Shown here: piece after piece, positions 47,721-59,603 of the stretch
Layout: each line of letters opens with the position of its first letter
Numbering within the stretch: the first letter of the stretch is position 1
Assembly (NCBI GenBank): GCA_029204225.1
Contig: CM055106.1
Location: forward strand, 40,378,368 to 40,442,367
Length of the DNA stretch: 64,000 bases
DNA from: Diphasiastrum complanatum
Lineage: Eukaryota > Streptophyta > Lycopodiopsida > Lycopodiales > Lycopodiaceae
Direction of reading: 5' to 3'
Program-made: the position numbers and the translations under genes
Notes under the pieces: generated by a model
Databases searched by the model: none
The model's input: the letters and a program-made list of their open reading frames with translations, nothing else
What the model was told of the DNA's origin: nothing

Positions 47721-47949
47721 AACAAAGAGATGCACCAATGGATACAGGGCAGGGTGAAGTCCCTGAAGTTAAAGAACAAAATAGCCAGTTCCATAGGCAG
47801 TGCAACATGGTCCATCTTCATCAAGGACCACACGATTATTCAGAAGACCAATCAGCGTCGAGGACCGATGATAAAAACGTCAAAATTCAATATAATTAAA
47901 AAGGTAGATAAAGAGGTAATCATCGATGAATCTCATATGGCTATTCGGG

Positions 47950-48448
47950 ATAAGACAAAGAATATCTAGATTGTGATGGTTGTTCTTCATACTGTTGAAT
48001 TGTATGTGCGTGGATAAGCTGATATGAAGGACAAGCATCAACAAGATACGTAGCCCGGTAGTGTGGGCACCATATTGTTTTTCGTCTATAAGGTACCTGT
48101 GCAGGATTTTGCTGACCAAACATACTGCTTTGGATAGACTTCAAGGTAGTTTGAAACTCATTGGTGAGTTTCTCCATCTGGAGATGATGTTGCTTATTAA
48201 GCAACTCCAACTGGGATTTTCAAAGTTGATCTCGGGTGTCCTCAATCGGCTTCGACTCATTAAAAATGGGCTCGTGCTCGTGAAGACTCGGCTCTATCAG
48301 GTTCATGTTCGTCGAATGGGTTTGTGGATGGCTCTTGGAGTTGGGACCGCATTTAGTAGAACCTATGACGTGTGATTTGTTCAGCTACAGGGGACCTTAC
48401 CTCGTATGAATAATTGTCTGGGATTTGAGGATCTATATGCTGGTCCAT
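47950..48448 (-). pseudogene. Gag pseudogene, core deleted (partner of 54.4-55.8 kb)
   Basis: The minus ATG at 48448 starts MDQHIDPQIPDNYSYEVRS, and a stop follows at RHRFY. After AESSRARAH the next recognisable segment is ESKPIEDTRDQL, then LELLNKQHHLQMEKLTNEF and the first zinc knuckle, decayed to CPHYRATYLVDAC. The roughly 180-codon gag core is missing compared with the second copy. Confidence 0.8.
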
Positions 48449-48529
48449 TGGGTACTGTTGTGGTTTTTTTGTGTTGGGTATGTGTTTATGGTGTTTTTGA
48501 ATTTTTTAGGGTTTTTGTTAGAGTTTTTT

Positions 48530-49110
48530 TTTTTTGTATCGGGTAGAAAATTTGTCTGGATTGGAAAAAAAGAATGACGTCGAAAAATAAAGTATCAAAA
48601 AATAGAGGACTCAAAAAATAAAATGCTCGAAAAAATTGTATCAAAAAACTATGTTGGTGACTCGAAAAATGAATCAAAATATTTTTTGTTGGTGACTCAA
48701 AAAAATTGTATCGAAAATCTGTGTAGGTGAATCGAAAAAAATGTATTGAAAAAATTGAAGGCTCGAAAAAAATGTATCGAAAAAATAGTGGACTCAAAAA
48801 ATAGATGACTCAAAAAAATTGTATCGAAAAAACAGATGACTCGAAAATAAGAAGGCTCGAAAAAAATGTATAAAAATAATGGCTCAAAATTTTTTTTAGT
48901 GACTCAAAAAAATGTATCAAAACATAATGGCTCAAATTTTTTTTTAGTGACTCAAAAAATGTATCAAAAAATTAGGACTCGAAAAAATAGAACTCGAAAA
49001 AAATATTGGAAGTATCGAAATTTTTTAACAAAGGCCCAAAAAATATGACTAGAAAAAATGAAGGAGTATCAAAAAATTTAACAAAGGCTAAAAAAAAAAT
49101 GACTCGAAAA
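48530..49110. repeat. AT-rich degenerate tandem array in the gag leader
   Basis: It has some 20-25 loose repeats of CTCGAAAAAA and TGTATCAAAAA words, often GACTCGAAAAAA..ATGTATCGAAAA, with irregular spacing. It sits just upstream of the gag ATG on the minus strand. Confidence 0.75.
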
Positions 49111-49862
49111 AAATATATCGAAAAATGGTGGGATGCGGTCGCTACGGGTCTAAATGTGATCTGTTAGTAGTGAGTGTGGTCGCTACGTTGCAACAGTTGA
49201 TGTGGTTGGAGTGCGGTTGAATACGGTGGCTACGATGGAAGGCAGTCGTTGTGCTGTTTGTTTGCAGTTGAATACGGGCGTTACAGTTTACGGGAATCAC
49301 GGGTCAAGGGCGGAGACGGTTTGATTACGGTCCCTACGGTTTACAATGAATGCGATTTTTACAGTAAATGCACAAGCATGATCAAGGAGCTCAATGGATC
49401 CACCAAACTCGTGAAGGATCTTCTCAATTCAGCATAGAGTAGGTACATTTCACAAAAAGCTCCTCTTCACAAGAGGGAGTCTCTTAAATAAGCAAGAGAG
49501 CTCCTTAGGTGGCATCCTAGTGGAATTTCCACATTTCACAAATTACAAGTGGAATAATGCTCTCCACTAGAGGTCACCATCAAAAGGTGGCTCACTCTAC
49601 TTTTCTAAAAGGGGTCTACATGCATTTATTACATTTGTCGAGAAATACTAGTTCCTACATGGTCATTCCATCTTTCGGGATTCACAATGAGGCTTACACA
49701 GCTCTTGCTTGCCATTACTACTAGTATTCCTCAACTCTCATACTCGGCTCTCAATCTTCGTTCGTCTCGTCTTCTCAGAGACCTCCTCGGTATAAGGTGA
49801 GAGGTGCTATTGAGTTGTTCTGTCCGAGTATCTTGGGGATTCGTCAAAATCAGCCAACATTC
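49111..49862 (-). other. Possible LTR upstream of the deleted gag
   Basis: On the minus strand it would start TGTTGGCTGATTTTG near 49862. A TATTTAA lies near 49485, and it runs toward a GGT/CGC-rich part with repeated GGTCGCTACG and TACGGT words (49130-49345). No PBS or second copy was found, so the call is tentative. Confidence 0.3.
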
Positions 49863-50170
49863 TCATGAAACAAATTCAAAACTAATTAATGGCAAGTGAT
49901 CTTGGTAGCTTATCCTAGGATTTGCACCAAAAATTACATCAAACTGACACCATATAAAATTACAGTGATCCAATGAATATGGGATTTTAAATACTGGTTC
50001 AGATTTTTCCACACATGTGAACGATACGAATTTTGATCCTGAAAAAGTTTGGGATCAAATCCCCTCACCAAATCTTGGATACCAACTCACCCTTCCAATA
50101 CTAGCTTTTTGCACCAAAAACCTACTAAAACTGGATTAGTTTCAAACACTGATCAATAGCCTTGTACTTA
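49863..50170 (-). other. Leader of a Copia C-like LTR element
   Basis: It resembles the leaders at 15730-15914 and 42720-42889 just inside the PBS. No coding sequence is present. Confidence 0.5.
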
Positions 50171-50182
50171 GCTCTGATACCA
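50171..50182 (-). promoter_or_regulatory. PBS of the LTR element at 50 kb
   Basis: TGGTATCAGAGC on the minus strand abuts the LTR at 50183. Confidence 0.85.
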
Positions 50183-50849
50183 TGTGAAAAGTACAGTACT
50201 AAGGACCATAAATGGATCTTTGAATGATCCACAAGGTTGATTGTGTGCTTGTTAAACAATCTATCAGATACTAGTCATCAGAAAACAAGATCTAGTTTAG
50301 CAGCTTGATAGAAAACAAGTAGAGACAATCTAAGAATTGATCAAAAACTATAATACGACTTCACACGTGTCAAAATGAGGCTTTAGTACGGCCTGTAGAC
50401 AGAGTTTAGAGTGTGACAAAGTTGAGTTTCATTGGAATCAATCACTATCATCATACAATGAGAGAAAACTCGAGTTTCTCCTTGAGGCTCCAAAAAGTTT
50501 CTATCTTGTCACTATGGAGAATGGAAATACATAGTAAAGGACTCTTCCTTTGCAAAGTTAGGTGAAAATCTGGCATGCAATAAGGAAGTAGACTCAACTT
50601 TCTTGCCCTAATGTGAAAACCCTAGTCTAGATCCAAGAGTCATGCTTGGTAGGTGCATGGTAGGTACAAATCTCATCATAAATCATGGTCTAGATCCTAC
50701 AAAGTAGAAATCACTACCAAATGGACACAACCACTCCTCTTGACTCATGGTAACCTACTTTAGGTGTGGATTTACAACTAACAAAAATTATTGACAAAAT
50801 GTACAATATTCTACATGGCTAGATTTGCCAATGTAGGCAATTTTTGACA
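50183..50849 (-). repeat. 5' LTR, family Y
   Basis: The 667-bp block starts TGTGAAAAGTAC and ends CAATTTTTGACA, matching inverted TG...CA ends. It resembles the Copia C LTR in layout but not closely in sequence. The only G-box-like word, CACACGTGTC at 50362, has one mismatch. No 3' partner is seen. Confidence 0.72.
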
Positions 50850-53037
50850 ATAATAACAACAAGGCCCTGTTGCATTTCTATTCTCTCCATCCCTTATCTA
50901 AATCGCTAATCTAGATCCATTCATTTTGTGTGTAAATTTATGTACAGACGTACAGTTTGCAGAAAAACTATATGTCTAAAAAAAGGTTTTTGAAGTCATC
51001 GCAAGACATCGCAAAACCCCTTCTTACGGTCTATCTCAGTCTTTGTAATGTATCACAAGGCCCTACAAATGGTCACTTGTGGTAACATGCTCCGTAAGAA
51101 GGAGACCAAAAAGGTCTTGCAAAGAAGTTCGGTAAGTATCGCAAGCAACCGCAAGGGCCTAGTTGCAGTCAATTACGAAAGTGAACACTAAGGCCCCAAA
51201 AGAAGCGCACATCCTACAACCAGATGTCAGTTCTTTGTACTCTGTAAATCAATCTGGTTTCCAAAAAAATCTGCACACTCAATTTAATACAAGTACAACC
51301 AAAAAAGTATCTAGAACAGTTGCAGATTCTGAGTGTCTAGAAACTGGTTTTGCAAAATCAAACAATTGTAAATCCCTGAAAACATAGATCTTCGATAGTT
51401 GACTGTCTATGTACTACAAGATTTAGTGAAAGCTTTCTTTTGCAAGCAAAGGACAATATAAGAATGACTGATTAAGAGGTTCAACTTATACACATTTCAA
51501 GAAGTCTGCCTCAAGAACATGTCACCCTAAAATTGGATTGTGTATGCTCTAAACAGCGCAAATTGCCTACTATTTGATGAAAAAAATGAGCATGAGATCT
51601 AAGAAACTATACATGGTTCTAACTTTGTACATTACCAATATTCTCAATTCACTTGAATAAATGCACCAACTTGTCAGTTCTCAAGTATACTATTACTAAA
51701 AACTATGAAACATGCAATGTAAAAGCATTATGTATAAGGTGTCGAGGCTGGAATCCAAGTAACTTGTTCTTTTGAAAGCGTAGGACGAATCACGAGGATA
51801 TCTTGTCCGTTTGTAGGCTATTCTATATCAATCCTACGTCCATAGTAGGAAAACGAAGAATTTTATGTTGTATCTGCTTTCAAAGCATTTACTACGCCCA
51901 AAGCAATGAAGAATGCAAGCATCGTTCGTTGGTATTGGTTGCATGCTGCTCCATACTCGAGAGGCCGTACTCTAGCTTCGGCCTTGTTTTTATCTAAATC
52001 CCACGAATAGCAATATTGTTTCAGATGAGCATGAATTACTTCTTGTAAGCACGAAGGTAACACTAGAATTTGTTCTTTAAGGCTAAGCAACTCGTTTGTT
52101 TTAAGGAGATCCATTCTTTTTGTAGCTTCCTATGTAATATGAGACTGGGTTACTCTTGAAACTTGTCGACTGTTTCTGTTTAAGACGTCTTGTTCGAAGA
52201 ATCAAGTAAGCATGATCTGTTTTTATGAAAGGATACCATCAATAGCAGTACAATTTCCTGAGAAAATGGTAGCCCACGAATAAGGCATTTTTGAAACGGT
52301 GATAAAAGATTGTTGATTGAAGTACATGTACAGAATCAAGAACAAAAACTAGTGTCCAGATTGAGAACATGCCTATTTTACAAAGTTTCGTGATTTTGAA
52401 ATAAAAAACGAAAATATAATTGCATAAGTTTTATGATAGCTACCATTATTTTTTCATTCACATTTCTGTAGGTTGTTGTAAGTTATGGAATAGCAGTAGA
52501 ACATTGTCGAAGCCTAAAATAGGCAGTAGAAAAGTAAGTATCCTCCTGGAAATTGATACAGATTCAAGTTTACAAGTGTCTGGAAACTAGATTTGTAAAC
52601 AATGACATTCAAAGTAAAAAGAAACAATTGTTTGCAACACTTTAATTCAGGTTTCTATACATCTATACAAGTACTGTTACAGAACGCGAACGTTGTAATA
52701 TGTATTTGATTGTAGATTTTAATTGCGAACCTGCAAATAATACGAAACCAAAAACTGAGTCATATGCAACTTGATTCAATGCAGTAAACAAGTGGCTAAA
52801 CCATCAGTGTTGTATTATATAATCACAAAAACACGTGATACATTTACAAAGGATCGTAATTCAAATATGTAACAGGATTTGTGTACAAGAATACATAATA
52901 TTGTGGTATGTATAGGAATGTAGACCACCGGACTTTGTTCTATAAAAGTGAAAGTTTGTAACAATGTACAAGCAACTTGGTATTTTTCACAACTCAGGCG
53001 AAAACCTTAAATAACCTAAACCATGTTTGTAGAAGTT
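50850..53037. other. AT-rich stretch with one minor coding-like frame
   Basis: It is free of recognisable retroelement sequence. 51863-52126 on the minus strand is open for about 87 codons (ELLSLKEQILVLPSCLQEV, KQYCYSWDLDKNKAEARV, YGAACNQYQRTMLAFF). It may belong with the Cys-rich pseudogene to its right on the same strand. The small plus frame at 51163-51387 is not supported by anything else. Confidence 0.35.
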
Positions 53038-53710
53038 CTAATCTAGAGTTTTTTCAAATCCTATGACAATTCCCACTCCATCAATTGCAAAACGACCATA
53101 AATTTGAGAATGCAGTAATTGTTCTTTCAAACGGTCCCTATCATGATCAAGCAATTCTAGAAAAGGGTGCTTTAAATCAAGAACACGACCAAAAATCTCG
53201 CCTTTCAAAGTAACTTTATGCAGAACACCAGCAGCGAGCACAGAACAAGATAAACATGGCATACACGTAAAGTTTGTAGGTTGTTTACATTGGAAGCAAA
53301 AACATTTCGTATTACGCATTGAGAATCGATCACCAGCACACTGATCGCAAACTCGTTCAATAAAAGGCCCATTCACTCCAGATATCCAAAGCTTTCTGAG
53401 CAGTTGCGATATCGAAACTCAAATTAGTGGCATGATTCCAGCATTTCTCAAACCATGTACTAGTTTATAATTCAGAAACAAATTTTGATATTTTTTTGTA
53501 CCTCTTTATTAATATCAACGTGTTTCGTTTGCTCGTAAAAGGCACGCACAAGTTTATCATAACAATGGCCTTGTGGCACTTAAGCAAATATTGTTTTCTC
53601 AGATACTGAAAATTGTAAAGGCTTTGAGTTTTTCCATACGCCCAAATTTTTGATAGAGTAAATTCGTCAATTTGCATTATGGAATGCAAAAATCCTAAAC
53701 TGCTGTACAA
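53038..53710 (-). pseudogene. Unrecognised Cys-rich gene, broken by indels
   Basis: Minus-strand frames join into one protein-like reading. First comes FTLSKIWAYGKTQSLYNFQ, then after a shift PQGHCYDKLVRAFYEQTKH. A break of about 45 bp follows, then WFEKCWNHATNLSFDIATA and ALDIWSEWAFY. One base must be dropped to reach ERVCDQCAGDRFSMRNTKC. Cys pairs follow (CFCFQC, CMPCLSC), then GVLHKVTLKGEIFGRVLDL and FAIDGVGIVIGFEKTLD to the stop. The Cys spacing suggests zinc binding. Either it is a pseudogene or some shifts are assembly errors; the 45-bp gap is short for a plant intron. The family is unknown. Confidence 0.5.
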
Positions 53711-54440
53711 GGGAATCTGAAGATGGATAGATGAATGAAAATTTGTTTTGGAGATGCTCTACAGAAGACTCTTGTGCAATAGCTATTCCTCAAGCAAAAA
53801 TCAGTCACACAAAATAGGTGAAGAGAAACAAGGAAATAAACAAACGTTACAGAGAGTGAGAACTGTATAGCACTTGTCGAACAAAACTTGCATTCATCAA
53901 CATTGATAATGTACCTTGATAGTTGCAATATTTCAATTGTTTTGTAGAGTAATGTGACTTACTCTGACATGCCCTTGTCAAAACAAGGCAGGGTGGGTGA
54001 TGCTAAAATCTACCATCATTGATAGCAGATGTTGTAAGATATAGCTTGAGATGCAGGTATTATTAAGGCACTATGTCCTGAGGACCTCTGTGAACAAGAT
54101 ATTCAGAACCAAATCTCTATCTGGATTTCCGAATCCGAGAAATATTGTGTATTGGCACATTGGAAATATTGTCAGCAAGTGGAAAGACAAATAGATTTTA
54201 GGTTGTAGAAGAGGAGAGAAACTGTCAATTCCCTTTGGAGGTTGCTCTTGATTGGACATTGTAACAGATGACGGAATATTGGTTTCGCTTTCTTTCAAGA
54301 AGGACTCATTTCATATTGTCTTTTTTCATAATGGAGCTGGTGTATTGTGTGGTATTGTAGAAGTTTGCTAGAAACTTCTTGAGTGAGCAGCAAGTTCAGC
54401 AGGAGGGTGCTATAGGGCTCGTGTTGTTGTCGTGAAGATC
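53711..54440. other. Gene-free stretch
   Basis: It holds short frames only (53695-53928 and 54071-54298 on minus), without recognisable motifs. The right part is probably the untranslated or pol-side remnant of the gag to its right. Confidence 0.35.
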
Positions 54441-55792
54441 CTATTGTGATTCATAATTGACGTGACGGGCAGGTAGGATCTTAGTTGGTTGCTTTGGATA
54501 GTGTTTGAAATTGTGTTTTTTGATACAGTCAGGACACTCAGCATCGTACTTGGTCTTGACTGGACAATCAACCATGAAGTGGCCAGTAAACCACAGATGA
54601 AACATCTAGTGTGCAGTGGCCCTTGTATAACGGCATAGCCATCTTGTATGGCTAGTGGTTCTAGACTTGCTGGTGGATATTCATGATAAGGCAAGTCATT
54701 TCCAGATTGTGATGGGTGTTCTTCATATTGTTGAACTGTATGTATTTGGATAGGTCGATATGAAGGACAAGCATCAACAGGATGCGTAGCCCGGCAGTGT
54801 GGGCACCATATTGTTTTTCGTCTATAAGGTACATGTGCAGGGTTTAACTGACCAGGCATACTGCTTTGGATAGACTTCAGGGTAGCTTGAAACTCTTTGG
54901 TGAGTTTGTCCATCTGTAGTTGGCGTTGCTTATTAAACAACTCCAACTGGGATTTCCAAAGTTGATCTCAGGTATCCTTGATCGGCTTCGACTCATGGAG
55001 AGGAGCATGTGGTGCTCGTCTTTCCTTGGATTCGTCAACATTTGATCCTTCGTCTTCTTCCTTGATGGCATCAGACATAGCTAATTTAAGGCTCATATAT
55101 TCGTCATTTGACTTAAGCTCGCGTCTAATCCATCTTGGAAGGCTGACTAAAAACCAGATGATGAGCATCTGTTCAGAGGGTTGTTCCTGTACTTGACTTT
55201 TGAGGCATTTGAAACGCTCGATATAGAATCGTACACGTTCATCCTTTGCCATCTTGATGTTACTCAATTTGACAAAAGGACTCTCGATCAAGCGAAAGGG
55301 CTTAAAATGCTTGATAAAGGACTCTTTCAAGATTGACCAGTCTGTCTTATCTTCATGATCAAGGTTGAAAAACCAATCACGTGCTTTAGCGATCATGGTC
55401 ATCGAAAACAGTTGGACCATAGCACCAGGAGATGTTTCGCCATACACATCACATGCATTCTCAAAGATTTGCAAAAACTTTTGAGGGTCTGAACTACCGT
55501 CAAACTTTGGTAGATCTAGCTTGGGTGTACGTCCTTCAAAATGAGCAACGTGGGTAGCAGAAGCACCATTAAGGTTGGTTCTGGCCTGGGAGGAGTCAGC
55601 ACCATAAGAATAGGCTCGTTCTCATGAAGACTCAGCCCTATCAGGTTCTTGTCCCTCGAATGGGTTTGTGGATGGCTCGTGTATTTGGGCCCACATTCGG
55701 TAGAACCTATGACGTCTGATTTGTTCAGCTACAGAGGACCTGATCTCATATGGATAATTTTCTGGGATTTTAGGATTTGTATTGTCGGCCAT
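54441..55792 (-). pseudogene. Gypsy gag, nearly full length, lightly damaged
   Basis: The minus ATG at 55792 gives MADNTNPKIPENYPYEIRS, one TGA near 55624, then EGRTPKLDLPKFDGSSDP. The Ty3-type gag core follows: FSMTMIAKARDWFFNLDH, WSILKESFIKHFKPFRL, DERVRFYIERFKCLKSQ, FLVSLPRWIRRELKS. A stop occurs at 54970. A coiled coil (LFNKQRQLQMDKLTKEF) and zinc motifs come after it: CPHCRATHPVDAC intact; CFICG shifted from GHFMVDC by one frame; and CPDCIKKHNFKHYP. It ends at 54441. No pol follows. Confidence 0.88.
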
Positions 55793-56409
55793 TGGGTATT
55801 GTTGTGTCTTTTTTGTGTTGGGTATGTGAATCTGGTGTTTTTGAATTTTTTAGGGTTTTTGGTGTTTTTGGATTTTTTAGGGTGTTGAAGGAAGTGAAGG
55901 TGGAGACTCAGTATAAAAAGGGAATTCTATTGGTATGAGTTTTATTTTTTTGACATTTTTTTGGTGGTCATGTCTTTTTTTTCTTTATTTTTTCAGCCTC
56001 TAAGGCTTTGGAGAGATGGTGGTTCGGTCGAAATGCCAATCAGAGGTGCCGTTTAAAAGTTCTGTGGTCTGGCATGGAGTTGGTTGGTTGAGATGGTGAG
56101 GAATCTCGTCGGTGGAGATTGGACCCAAAACTGTCGGTCGAGATCTGACGTGAAGCTGTCAATCGAGATCTGATCGAAAAGGTCAAGATCCGACGTGAAC
56201 CCGTCGGTCGAGATATGATCAAAAACCCGTTGGTCGAGATCTGACGCGAACCCGTCGGTCGAGATCTAACCGAAAACCCGTCGGTCGAGATCTGACACGA
56301 ACCCATCAGTCGAGATCTGACGTGAACCCGTCAGTCGAGATTTGACACGAACTCGTCGGTCATGATCTGATCGAAAAATATTTTTATGGTTGTTAATGTA
56401 TCTGGATCA
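55793..56409. other. Gag leader with minisatellite
   Basis: 55800-55870 is similar to 48455-48525 (TGTGTTGGGTATGTG, TTTTTGAATTTTTTAGGG), showing a shared leader for the two gag copies. Beyond that the two leaders carry unrelated repeats. Confidence 0.6.
56106..56372. repeat. Minisatellite, about 25-bp unit
   Basis: Roughly ten degenerate units of AACCCGTCGGTCGAGATCTG plus a short variable end (ACGCG, ACCGA, ACACG). Confidence 0.88.
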
Positions 56410-57438
56410 TGATGAGAATCAAGATCGCTCGCAAAGCTTTTGCGAAGGAACCATGACTCTCTTGCAAGCAGATGGAGTTCAGATGCGATCGCTAGACACT
56501 ACCAGTTGAATCACTCCTATAGTCCTCCAAAATGTAGTCAGGCACTGCTGATCTACATTTATAAAATTAATGCAGCATTCAACATAGTTTCAACCAAGGT
56601 GCGAAATTCAAATGAACAAGAAAAACTCAAACACACGATTAACAACAGACCCATTTGCATTCGAGATCAGACACAACAAAGAAAACATCTATATTGATCT
56701 TTCTCTGATTTCTTCAAGCACTACATGCAAGTCCAAGTAGTGCGTTGGCATGGGAGAAACACAGTTCTCTCATGAGCAATCATCTCGTTTTACTAGCGAA
56801 CAGTTGGATCTACAGATCCTAGACAGAATTGTCTTCGCACGCAGGCGGACATGTATTCTTTATTTATGTCTTGATTACTTACTTGTATCAGACTACTACA
56901 TTACACTATATCTGCACTCTATTGATCTATATGTCAAGTATCATCCAGTAAGTATAGTCGCTCTATGTAAATCTAAGATTAGAGTGATTAAGCATCTACA
57001 ACTAATCAGAGATTTACAAGAGTGGCAAATTAGCCGTGACCTAAAATGTATCTGCTGATGTCATGCCATCAGATCAGATATCTATACTTCTGGGTACTTG
57101 TGTGATCTTTGCTGGTACTCTTTGGAGCGTGAGGGCAAAACGGGTTTCGCGACATTTTCATGTCGCATCGTTGGTTTCGTTTCCATTGTTGGTTCCGTTT
57201 CCATCATTGGTTTCATTTTGCTCATCTGTTTTTCTCTTGTACTGGACCACAAAATATTCTTGTGCCATACCGCAAAAGATTATCGTTCGTGAACCTTTCG
57301 TGTTCGCAAACCGTTCGTTTTCGTCTCCTTTGACTTTCGTGTTTCGTGTCTCCTGACTTTCGTGTTCGCGAACATCTTCATCAGGGCGAGGGCTAAAAGC
57401 TAGCAAGGCTTTGTAAACAGAAATGTTTGGTTTCTTCA
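56410..57438 (-). repeat. 3' LTR of Copia B2
   Basis: On the minus strand it starts TGAAGAAACCAAAC after purine tract GAGAGGGAGC and matches the B1 LTRs to about 56410, where it meets the minisatellite region. The last 40 bp of the LTR seem lost or rearranged. Confidence 0.85.
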
Positions 57439-58232
57439 GCTCCCTCTCAAAGCATGATAGCTTTACGATCCCGAGACTGCTCCTTTGTCTCTCAAAGAGT
57501 CCTCTGTCCAGGGCTTCAGTGAAGATGTCAGCAACCATGTCTTTCGTTCCGATGAAGGTGGTCTGCAACATCTTCTTTTCAATTAGATCCTTGATCAAGT
57601 GGTATTTGATTGCAATGTGCTTCGTTCTAGAATGGAACATGAAATCTTTCGTCAGGTGTATTGTAGAGGTGTCCTCCATCTGCAAGACCAGGGTCTCGTG
57701 CCTTGTTTCGCCCAATTCATCTAGGAACTACCTTAGCCAGATTATTTTGTTGGCCATCTTTGTTGATGCAACATATTCTACTTCGCAGGATGACTGGGCT
57801 ACAACGGTCTGCTTCTTGCTGACCCAGATAACTGCTGCTCCTGATGCGATGGTGCATCCTCCTGAGATGCTTTTACAGTCGTCCTTGAGAGATGCCCAAC
57901 TAGCATCGCTGTAGGAAAGAATCCTAAAACCTGCAACACGACAATAACACAAGCCATAATCTCTCGTTAATTGAAGATATTGCAAAATGCATTTTGTAAT
58001 CTTCCAATGTGTCGAGCCTGGATTCGTGTAGAATTGGCTCATCCTAAATACTGCATAAGCAATATCAGGACGTGTGTTGTCTGCAAGGTACATCAGTGGT
58101 CCTATCAGCTTCTTGTAAGGTGTGAGCTGCATTTGTTCTCTCTCTTCCTCAGTCTTTGGACAGTCGTCGCTTGTTAGCACCGTCCCTGCAAGCATTGGAG
58201 TGTCCGCTCCTTTGCAGTTCAACATCCCAAAG
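57439..58232 (-). pseudogene. Copia B2 RT end and RNase H
   Basis: Minus frames read EDFGMLNCKGADTPMLAGT, LMYLADNTRPDIAYAVFRM, DASWASLKDDCKSISGGC, WVSKKQTVVAQSSCEVEYV, MEDTSTIHLTKDFMFHS and VADIFTEALDRGLF. A stop near 57727 divides it. It is in better order than B1. Confidence 0.92.
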
Positions 58233-59042
58233 TCCTCTTCCACATCAGAAGAGTTCTGCGGATTCAATGGTGAACCATAGACATTTGAGGAAGTGATTGA
58301 TAGTCCATAGAAGGACAGATGGATCCAAGCCATGAACAAAGAGATGGAGTCCATGAGGAAGAACCAGGTATGGACGTTGGAGCCATTACCACATAAGCAC
58401 AAGACTGTCAAATGCAAATGGGTTTTCAAGCTCAAATACGAACCAGATGGGAACATTATGAAATACAAGGCAAGACTGGTAGCGAAAGGTTTCTCTCAGA
58501 AATATGGTATTGACTATTTTGAAACCTTTTCTCCTGTCATCAAACATTCGTCCCTAGGTCTGTTATTTGCATATGCAGCAGCTTATAACCTTAGGATCCA
58601 CATTGTGGACGAGAAGACAGCCTTCTTGCATGGCGAATAAGATGAAAAGGTTTGCATGGATCAACCCCCAAGATATGTCTCGAATTCACTTCCTGACTAT
58701 GCATGCAGAATGCACCAAAGCATCTACGGTCTGAAACAATCAGTCCGAATGGTACAAGAAGAACAATCAGGCCCTAAAATCATTGAAATTCAAGCCTTTG
58801 TTGGCTGATTCTAATGTATATGTCAGAGTTACAGATGTGCAGATCATCATAGTGGCTGTATATGTGGACGACACTCTGATACTTTGTAGGAGTGAGCAGC
58901 TAAATGCTGAAGTAAAGGCAGACATCTCGAAACATTTTGAGATAGTGGATCTAGGAGAAGCCAGGTGTTACCTAGGCTTACAAATTGAAAGGGACTACGA
59001 GGGAGGTAGGTTATACCTTCACTAGTCCAGATACACCCAGGA
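58233..59042 (+). pseudogene. Copia B2 RT segment, inverted in place
   Basis: On the plus strand, opposite to the rest of B2, it reads SSTSEEFCGFNGEP, WIQAMNKEMESMRKNQVWT, ARLVAKGFSQKYGIDYF, ETFSPVIKHSS, SIYGLKQS, a shift, then VAVYVDDTLILCRSEQ and EARCYLGLQIERDYEG. It covers exactly the B1 interval from SSTSEEF to SRYTQ. At 58228-58236 and 59036-59050 the neighbours resume the minus-strand sequence with only a few bases changed. Confidence 0.93.
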
Positions 59043-59603
59043 GCTGCCTGGCACATATCTTGCTGGGGCTCTTTGTGGTCTTGTCGACCTTCTGGGAGAT
59101 CCTCCTGGGACAGTTATGCCTTTGTCTTTGTCTGCTCTGCTCGGTCCGGAACCATCTTGGTTTACAGGAACTACGACGGGAGGTTGCCTCGAATCTTTCT
59201 TCGTCAGACTCGTCGCCCGAATGGGAGACGACTCGAAAATCTTTGTTTTCGTGTTCGTACTCTACTCCCTCTGTCATTGGCGGTAGGTCATAGTACTGTC
59301 TCTCCAGAACTTCGTAGCTGACAGGATCGTCATTGGCCATTGTCCTGCTCTCATCGAATCTGACATCTCTCACTGTTTTCACAATGTTCGTGTCTGGCAT
59401 GTAGACTCTATAGTATGACGAATTTTTGTCGTAACCTACCAGAAATCCCTGCTCGGCTTTCTCATCAAGCTTCTTTCGAAGCTCATCAGGAATATGTGCA
59501 TAAGCCGCACAGCAAAGATTCTGATGTGAGATAGATTGGGCTTTCTACCCCACCATAGCTCATGTGGTGTCGTGTGAGGGACACCATACTTGTCTGTTCT
59601 ATT
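59043..59603 (-). pseudogene. Copia B2 integrase C-terminal end and linker
   Basis: Minus frames read KLDEKAEQGFLVGYDKNSS near 59420-59500, then MPDTNIVKTVRDVRFDESR, VSYEVLERQYYDLPPM and an acidic/Arg linker to KTTKSPSKICARQL at the inversion edge. Confidence 0.88.

Noticed and set aside
53460-53510. A 42-bp GT...AG intron in the Cys-rich gene
   Set aside because: It is too short for a normal plant intron, and the AG used would put the next exon in a frame with a stop.
57158-57356. Plus and minus frames over the B2 LTR as genes
   Set aside because: They are LTR sequence with CGAACACGAA words; the minus frame is only RNase H reading into the LTR.
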